Below are positions 59,527 to 64,000 of a stretch of DNA of 64,000 nucleotides, one piece after another. The stretch lies in NCBI GenBank assembly GCA_016285455.1, contig JAEEQS010000005.1, positions 62,001-126,000 of the forward strand. The letters are read 5' to 3'. A program made the position numbers and the translations under genes. This stretch comes from Bacteroidales bacterium. GTDB taxonomy: Bacteria; Bacteroidota; Bacteroidia; Bacteroidales; UBA932. Each line of letters starts with the position of its first letter. Position 1 is the stretch's first letter. The notes below the pieces were generated by a model. It saw nothing but the letters and a program-made list of their open reading frames with translations, had not been told where the DNA came from and made no database searches.

Positions 59527-60564
59527 ATGAAGAATCTAGAATGGGGAAAGATGTCTTTCTCTTACACAAAGACAGATTACATTGTTTACAGTACATTCAA
59601 GGATGGCAAGTGGACTCCTGCGCAGCTGTCCTCTGATTTCAACATTGCTTTGAGCGCATACGCAGGAGTGCTTCATTACGGCTCATCTTGCTTCGAGGGC
59701 ATGAAGGCATTCAGGGGAGTAGACGGCAAAGTCCGCCTGTTCAGGCCTGAAGAGAACGCCAAGAGAATGATCCGCAGCGCCAAATTCCTGGACCTTGCAT
59801 CTCCTTCAATAGAACAGTTTGTGGATATGTGCGTTATGTGCGTAAAGGCTAATGCCGAGTATATTCCGCCATACGAAACCACTGCTTCTCTGTATCTGAG
59901 GCCTCTGCTTATCGGCAGCAATCCTCAGCTTGGAATCCGTTCATCCGCTGAGTCTACATTCATAGTAATGGCTTCTCCTGTAGGAACTTACTCTGGAGAC
60001 AAGATCCTTGTTCCGGGTACTGCAGTTATTGCAAGGAACCACGACAGGGCTGCTCCTAACGGATCAGGAAGCTACAAGATCGGAGCAAATTACGCTCAGA
60101 GTCTCCATCCGTACAATCTCGCCCACAATCAGGGCTATAGGGAGCTTCTGTTCACCGATGCGCTTACCCACAAGTATATAGAGGAGTTTGGCTCTTCTAA
60201 CTTCTTTGCAATCAAGGGCAACACCTATATTACTCCTGACAGCGACAGCGTGCTTCCTTCAATCACAAACGCCAGCCTGAGGACTGTAGCAAAGGATCTT
60301 GGAATGAACGTGGAAATGAGGCAGATTCCTGTTACTGAACTGGCTGAGGTAGATGAGGTTAACTCTTGCGGAACTGCAGTTGTGATTACTCCTATTTGCA
60401 GAATAGATGACAAGGTTCGCCTGGAGGACGAGACTCCTTGCCACGTTTACAAGTTCACCGATGAGTGCGGAGTGAAATCCCGTGCTCTGTATGACCAGAT
60501 TATCGGAATCCAGAAGGGTACGCTTGAAGACCGCTTCGGATGGGTTCTGTTTGTAGATTGCTAA
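59527..60564 (+). CDS. ilvE: Branched-chain amino acid aminotransferase
   Basis: 345 aa from the ATG at 59527. Fold-type IV PLP enzyme: 'LHYGSSCFEGMKAFRGVDGK' is the substrate-side loop, 'GSGSYKIGANYAQSL' includes the PLP lysine (K in SYKIGANY), and 'EEFGSSNFFAI' and 'VNSCGTAVVITPI' bind cofactor phosphate and substrate carboxylate. It interconverts Val, Leu and Ile with their 2-oxoacids. Here it heads an operon whose later genes oxidise those same 2-oxoacids, so catabolism or reversible exchange is suggested rather than synthesis alone. Confidence 0.94.
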   Translation: MKNLEWGKMSFSYTKTDYIVYSTFKDGKWTPAQLSSDFNIALSAYAGVLHYGSSCFEGMKAFRGVDGKVRLFRPEENAKRMIRSAKFLDLASPSIEQFVDMCVMCVKANAEYIPPYETTASLYLRPLLIGSNPQLGIRSSAESTFIVMASPVGTYSGDKILVPGTAVIARNHDRAAPNGSGSYKIGANYAQSLHPYNLAHNQGYRELLFTDALTHKYIEEFGSSNFFAIKGNTYITPDSDSVLPSITNASLRTVAKDLGMNVEMRQIPVTELAEVDEVNSCGTAVVITPICRIDDKVRLEDETPCHVYKFTDECGVKSRALYDQIIGIQKGTLEDRFGWVLFVDC

Positions 60565-60583
60565 TCCTGAGGAAGAAAGAAGG

Positions 60584-60856
60584 ATGACGGCCCTGGAACT
60601 GGAGACCATACTCTACGAAGAAGGTGCGGAAAAGGCCATCGCTGAGGCGGAAAAATACATTTCCTCAGAAACTGAAGACCTGGACTTTGCCTATTACATC
60701 CTGGGCAACGCTTACAGAAAGAAGGGAGACTGGCAGGGCGCCATCAATAATTACCTGCAGGCAATGGCCATCAATCCAGAATCACCGGCAAAGCAGGCTT
60801 ACGAAATGGCAAACGACATCCTGGATTTCTTCAACAAGGATATGTACAACCAATAG
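60584..60856 (+). CDS. Small TPR-like protein
   Basis: 90 aa. One clear tetratricopeptide unit is visible ('AYYILGNAYRKKGDWQGAIN'-type, here 'YYILGNAYRKKGDWQGAINN', then 'YLQAMAINPES'), with shorter helices on both sides. It has no signal or membrane segment, so it is cytoplasmic. It sits 19 bp after ilvE and 32 bp before the VOR ferredoxin gene, inside the operon. An assembly or docking role for the VOR complex is inference only. Confidence 0.8.
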   Translation: MTALELETILYEEGAEKAIAEAEKYISSETEDLDFAYYILGNAYRKKGDWQGAINNYLQAMAINPESPAKQAYEMANDILDFFNKDMYNQ

Positions 60857-60888
60857 ATTGAAATTCAAACCAATACTAATTTACTACT

Positions 60889-61119
60889 ATGGCTAAGATG
60901 AAAGGTGCGACCGTAATCAACACCGAGCGCTGCAAGGGATGCGGCTTGTGTGTGGTTGCGTGTCCATTCCAGGTTCTCGCTCTGAGCGACAAGAGCGTTA
61001 ACCGTAAGGGGTACAACTATGCCGTCACCGTTAAGGAAGACACTTGCACCGGCTGTACCTCTTGTGCTGTAGTTTGTCCTGACGGATGTATCACCGTCTA
61101 CCGTAAAAAGGAGGAATAA
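60889..61119 (+). CDS. vorD: VOR delta subunit, two-cluster ferredoxin
   Basis: 76 aa with two [4Fe-4S] motifs, 'CKGCGLCVVACP' and 'CTGCTSCAVVCP'. It carries electrons from the TPP-containing subunits to external ferredoxin. It is encoded directly before the alpha subunit (3-bp gap), the usual order for four-subunit 2-oxoacid:ferredoxin oxidoreductases. Confidence 0.93.
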   Translation: MAKMKGATVINTERCKGCGLCVVACPFQVLALSDKSVNRKGYNYAVTVKEDTCTGCTSCAVVCPDGCITVYRKKEE

Positions 61120-61122
61120 ATT

Positions 61123-62205
61123 ATGGCAGATCAGGAAATTACTTTGATGAAAGGCAACGAGGCCATTGCGCATGCGGCCATTCGTTGCGGCTGTGACGGA
61201 TATTTCGGATATCCGATCACCCCTCAGTCTGAGGTGCTCGAGACCCTTGCCGAGCAGAAACCTTGGGAGACCACCGGAATGGTTGTTCTCCAGGCTGAGA
61301 GCGAAACCTCTTCTATCAATATGGTTTACGGCGGTGCCGGCTGCGGAAAGAAGGTTATGACTTCTTCTTCCAGCCCTGGCGTGAGCCTTATGCAGGAGGG
61401 CTTGTCCTATATGGCAGGATGCGAGATTCCTTGCCTTGTTGTAAACGTCAGCCGCGGCGGTCCAGGCCTTGGAACCATCCAGCCTAGCCAGGCAGACTAT
61501 TTCCAGAGCTGCAAGGGCGGCGGACACGGTGACTATCACCTGATTGTGCTGGCTCCTTCTTCAGTTCAGGAAACTGCAGATTTCGTGGACCTTGCCTTTG
61601 AGCTTGCGTTCAAGTACAGGAACCCTGCAATGATTCTTTCAGACGGCGTTATCGGCCAGATGATGGAGAAGGTTGTTCTTCCTCCTTTCAAACCGAGAAG
61701 AACCGAGGAGCAGATTCTCAAGGAATGCCCTTGGGCTGCTACCGGAAGGCCTAAGACCAGAAAGCCTAACGTAATCACTTCTCTTGAGCTGGATCCTGCA
61801 AAGATGGAGGAAATCAACATCCGCATCCAGAAGAAGTACGCAGAAATCCAGGAGAAGGAAGTAAGATTCGAGGAATTCATGCTTGAGGATGCCGAGTATG
61901 CAATCTGCGCATTCGGTTCAGCAGCAAGAATCGCCAAGAAGGCTATCGAAGATGCCAGAAAGGAAGGCATCAAGGTTGGACTTCTCCGTCCAATTACCTT
62001 GTGGCCATTCCCTTACAAGGAAATCGAGGCCCTGAGCAACAAGGTGAAGGGTATCCTTTCTCTTGAAATCAATGCCGGCCAGATGGTGGAGGATATCCGC
62101 CTGGCTGTAAATGGCAAGATTCCTGTTAACCACTATGGCCGTCTTGGCGGAATCATTCCTGCTCCGGACGAGGTAGTGAACGAACTTAAGAAAATGATGA
62201 AATAG
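61123..62205 (+). CDS. vorB: VOR alpha subunit (2-oxoisovalerate:ferredoxin oxidoreductase, VorB)
   Basis: 360 aa. 'KGNEAIAHAAIRCGCDGYFG' then 'YPITPQSEVLETLAEQK' and 'AESETSSINMVYGGAGCGKK' are the pyrimidine-side domain of the 2-oxoacid oxidoreductase family; 'VSRGGPGLGTIQPSQADY' is a strong VorB-type block. It forms the active site with the TPP subunit. Specificity for branched 2-oxoacids over 2-oxoglutarate (KorA) rests on this block and on ilvE in the same operon. Confidence 0.88.
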   Translation: MADQEITLMKGNEAIAHAAIRCGCDGYFGYPITPQSEVLETLAEQKPWETTGMVVLQAESETSSINMVYGGAGCGKKVMTSSSSPGVSLMQEGLSYMAGCEIPCLVVNVSRGGPGLGTIQPSQADYFQSCKGGGHGDYHLIVLAPSSVQETADFVDLAFELAFKYRNPAMILSDGVIGQMMEKVVLPPFKPRRTEEQILKECPWAATGRPKTRKPNVITSLELDPAKMEEINIRIQKKYAEIQEKEVRFEEFMLEDAEYAICAFGSAARIAKKAIEDARKEGIKVGLLRPITLWPFPYKEIEALSNKVKGILSLEINAGQMVEDIRLAVNGKIPVNHYGRLGGIIPAPDEVVNELKKMMK

Positions 62206-62217
62206 GGAGGCTGCATT

Positions 62218-62985
62218 ATGGATATTAAAGAGATAATTCAACCCGAGAACCTGGTGTACAAGAAGCCTGAACTTCTCAACGATACACCTATGCACTATTG
62301 CCCTGGCTGCAGCCACGGAGTTGTGCACAAGCTTGTAGCCGAGGTTATTGCAGATATGGGCATGGAAGAAAAGACCGTGGGAGTTTCTCCTGTGGGATGT
62401 GCCGTATTCGCATACAAGTATATAGATATAGACTGGCAGGAAGCCGCTCACGGAAGAGCACCTGCACTGGCAACCGCCATCAAGAGGCTGTGGCCAGACC
62501 GTATGGTATTCACTTATCAGGGAGATGGTGACCTGGCCTGCATCGGTACTGCAGAGACTATCCACGCGCTGAACCGCGGCGAGAACATCACCATAATCTT
62601 CATCAACAACGCAATCTACGGAATGACCGGCGGACAGATGGCTCCAACCACTCTGCTCGGAATGAAGACCGCTACCTGCCCTTACGGAAGAGACGCCAAG
62701 CTTCACGGCTATCCTCTGAAGATTGCAGACATTGCCGCCCAGCTGGAAGGAACCTGCTATGTAACAAGGCAGAGCGTTCATACAGTTGCTGCTATCAACA
62801 AGGCCAAGAGGGCTATCCGCAAAGCCTTTGAGTACAATATGGCCGGCAAGGGCTCTTGCCTGGTGGAGATGGTTTCAACCTGCAACTCAGGCTGGAAGAA
62901 GACTCCTGCCAATGCCAACAAGTGGATGGAAGAGAATATGTTCCCGTTCTACCACATCGGTGACCTTAAAGACATTAACCAATAA
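62218..62985 (+). CDS. vorA: VOR beta subunit, TPP-binding
   Basis: 255 aa. The first Fe-S-proximal motif is 'YCPGCSHGVVHKL', and the TPP/Mg2+ motif is 'GDGDLACIGTAETIHALNRG' ending in 'NNAIYGMTGGQM'. With the alpha subunit it decarboxylates the 2-oxoacid and passes the acyl group to CoA, reducing ferredoxin. It begins 12 bp after vorB and ends 11 bp before vorC. Confidence 0.92.
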   Translation: MDIKEIIQPENLVYKKPELLNDTPMHYCPGCSHGVVHKLVAEVIADMGMEEKTVGVSPVGCAVFAYKYIDIDWQEAAHGRAPALATAIKRLWPDRMVFTYQGDGDLACIGTAETIHALNRGENITIIFINNAIYGMTGGQMAPTTLLGMKTATCPYGRDAKLHGYPLKIADIAAQLEGTCYVTRQSVHTVAAINKAKRAIRKAFEYNMAGKGSCLVEMVSTCNSGWKKTPANANKWMEENMFPFYHIGDLKDINQ

Positions 62986-62996
62986 AGGATTGTAAG

Positions 62997-63533
62997 ATGA
63001 AACAGGAAATAATTATTGCCGGATTCGGTGGACAGGGAGTTCTGTCCATGGGAAAGATCCTTGCATATTCCGGACTTATCGAGGGCAAGGAAGTTACTTG
63101 GATGCCAGCTTACGGTCCTGAGCAGAGGGGAGGTACCGCAAACGTGACAGTAATAGTCAGCGACGAGGAGATTTCTTCACCGATTCTCTCCACCTACGAC
63201 ACTGCCATCATCCTTAACCAGCCTTCTATGGAGAAATTCGAGAAGACTGTTAAGCCTGGCGGAACTCTCATCTACGACGGTTACGGAATCAGCATTCCTC
63301 CAACACGCACCGATATCAATATCTACCGTGTTGACGCTATGGATGTTGCAGCCAAGATGAATCTTATCAAGATCTTCAACATGATCCTTCTGGGAAGTTA
63401 CCTGAAGCTTCATCCGATTGTTCAGATCGAGAGCGTTCTGAAGGCTCTGAAGAAGACTCTTCCTGAAAGGCATCACGGCCTGATTCCTCAGAACGAGGAA
63501 GCCATCAAGAAGGGAATGGAACTTGTAGGCTAA
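62997..63533 (+). CDS. vorC: VOR gamma subunit
   Basis: 178 aa. The glycine-rich start 'EIIIAGFGGQGVLSMGKILA' and the block 'WMPAYGPEQRGGTANVTVIV' define the gamma domain, which closes the CoA site. It is the last gene of the operon; the strong hairpin at 63557 follows its stop by 23 bp. Confidence 0.93.
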   Translation: MKQEIIIAGFGGQGVLSMGKILAYSGLIEGKEVTWMPAYGPEQRGGTANVTVIVSDEEISSPILSTYDTAIILNQPSMEKFEKTVKPGGTLIYDGYGISIPPTRTDINIYRVDAMDVAAKMNLIKIFNMILLGSYLKLHPIVQIESVLKALKKTLPERHHGLIPQNEEAIKKGMELVG

Positions 63534-63556
63534 TCCTAAAAGCTTTTTCTGAAAAC

Positions 63557-63594
63557 AATAACAGCTGTCCAGACGGGCAGCTGTTATTTTCTTG
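63557..63594 (+). terminator. Rho-independent terminator of the ilvE-vor operon
   Basis: Arms 63557-63570 and 63575-63588 form a 14-bp stem (one T-G wobble) with a 4-base loop, followed by TTTTCTTG. The gap on to 63641 is AT-rich and holds only an imperfect TATATTTA at 63606. Confidence 0.9.
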
Positions 63595-63640
63595 TATAAA
63601 ATTCGTATATTTATAGGCTGAAACATTAATATTTCTGGAT

Positions 63641-64000
63641 ATGGAAATGTGGCATATTTGGCTCATAGTGGCCCTGGTATTTTTTATTCTTGAGATATTC
63701 ACTACCGGAATTGCGGTTATCTGCTTCTCCTTTGGAGCAATAGGATCCTGCATAGCCGCCCTTTGCGGGGGTAACATCAATTGGCAGGTAATTATATTCG
63801 CGATAGTTACTCTGCTGAGTTTCATCTTCATCCGTCCGATGCTCATCAAGCTTTTCTATAAGAAGGGCAAGAATGAGATCAAGACCAACGCGGATGCCCT
63901 GATAGGCAGAAAGGGGATAGTTTCCGAGGCTATCAATCCTGCAACCGGAGAGGGCAGGGTGAAGGTTGACGGAGACGACTGGAAGGCCGTTTCTGCTGAT
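63641..64000 (+). CDS. NfeD-like membrane protein, 5' part (runs off the window)
   Basis: The ATG at 63641 opens a frame that stays open for 120 codons to the last base. The first ~75 residues hold three or four membrane segments ('WHIWLIVALVFFILEIFTTG', 'ICFSFGAIGSCIAALCGG', 'VIIFAIVTLLSFIFI'), then a soluble part begins with 'LIGRKGIVSEAINPATGEG', typical of the OB-fold end of NfeD proteins. These usually work beside a flotillin-like SPFH protein, which would be expected downstream of this window. Confidence 0.85.
   Translation, partial: MEMWHIWLIVALVFFILEIFTTGIAVICFSFGAIGSCIAALCGGNINWQVIIFAIVTLLSFIFIRPMLIKLFYKKGKNEIKTNADALIGRKGIVSEAINPATGEGRVKVDGDDWKAVSAD

Overview
This window looks like a chromosomal segment of an anaerobic, fermentative member of the Bacteroidota, most likely order Bacteroidales. 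The evidence is Bacteroidetes-type promoters (TTTG, about 19 bp, then TAnnTTTG; cleanest at 6416-6446 and 54334-54364), genes that mostly lack strong Shine-Dalgarno sequences, paired DUF3857 proteins, a fused glutamate formiminotransferase/cyclodeaminase, an Ig-like (Big_5) lipoprotein, and an oxygen-sensitive metabolism. That metabolism includes an [FeFe] hydrogenase, a flavodiiron protein, a 2-oxoacid:ferredoxin oxidoreductase and a PPi-type phosphofructokinase. The genus cannot be fixed from sequence alone. I see no phage, insertion sequence, CRISPR array or rRNA. Genes are densely packed and no gap longer than 300 bp lacks a gene.

Layout. 1-327: C-terminal end of an AsmA-like protein. 324-4505 (-): hydB-hydA-hydC, a trimeric NAD-linked, probably bifurcating [FeFe] hydrogenase. 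4711-6726 (+): four small exported proteins, two of them low-complexity. 6798-13572 (-): a MarR regulator followed by five heterodisulfide-reductase-like redox genes, ending in a PLP enzyme that I read as cysteate synthase. 13652-22895 (-): a cation antiporter, carB, carA, two tandem C69 dipeptidases and a small secreted protein. 22938-23882 (+): a LysO-type exporter. 24002-30494 (+): a complete histidine-to-glutamate operon (ftcD-hutU-hutH-hutI), followed by two DUF3857/transglutaminase-like proteins to 34382.

34379-45404 (-): a seven-gene run, ligA, flavodiiron protein, hydG, rel, Big_5 lipoprotein, beta-barrel protein, ispG. 45486-46718 (+): phosphofructokinase. 46728-46803 (-): tRNA-Thr(CGT). 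46834-48859 (+): MATE exporter and a cytidylate-kinase-like protein. 48825-54254 (-): HAD hydrolase, two WYL regulators flanking an LtaS-like sulfatase-fold enzyme, and a nitroreductase. 54385-58007 (+): a heterodimeric ABC exporter. 58004-59350 (-): an AtoE-like short-chain fatty acid permease. 59527-63533 (+): ilvE, a small TPR protein and four VOR subunit genes. 63641 to the window edge: an NfeD-like protein.

How it fits together. Amino acids are broken down (histidine through Hut, branched-chain amino acids through IlvE and VOR, dipeptides through C69 enzymes). VOR yields reduced ferredoxin and branched acyl-CoA, and HydABC can release electrons from ferredoxin and NADH as H2. HydG makes H-cluster diatomic ligands and is encoded next to an O2-reducing flavodiiron protein. 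The most unusual locus is the Hdr-like cluster at 6798-13572, where a fused membrane/Fe-S subunit could connect quinones to a soluble HdrABC-like complex and where the last gene points to sulfonate (cysteate, sulfonolipid) chemistry.
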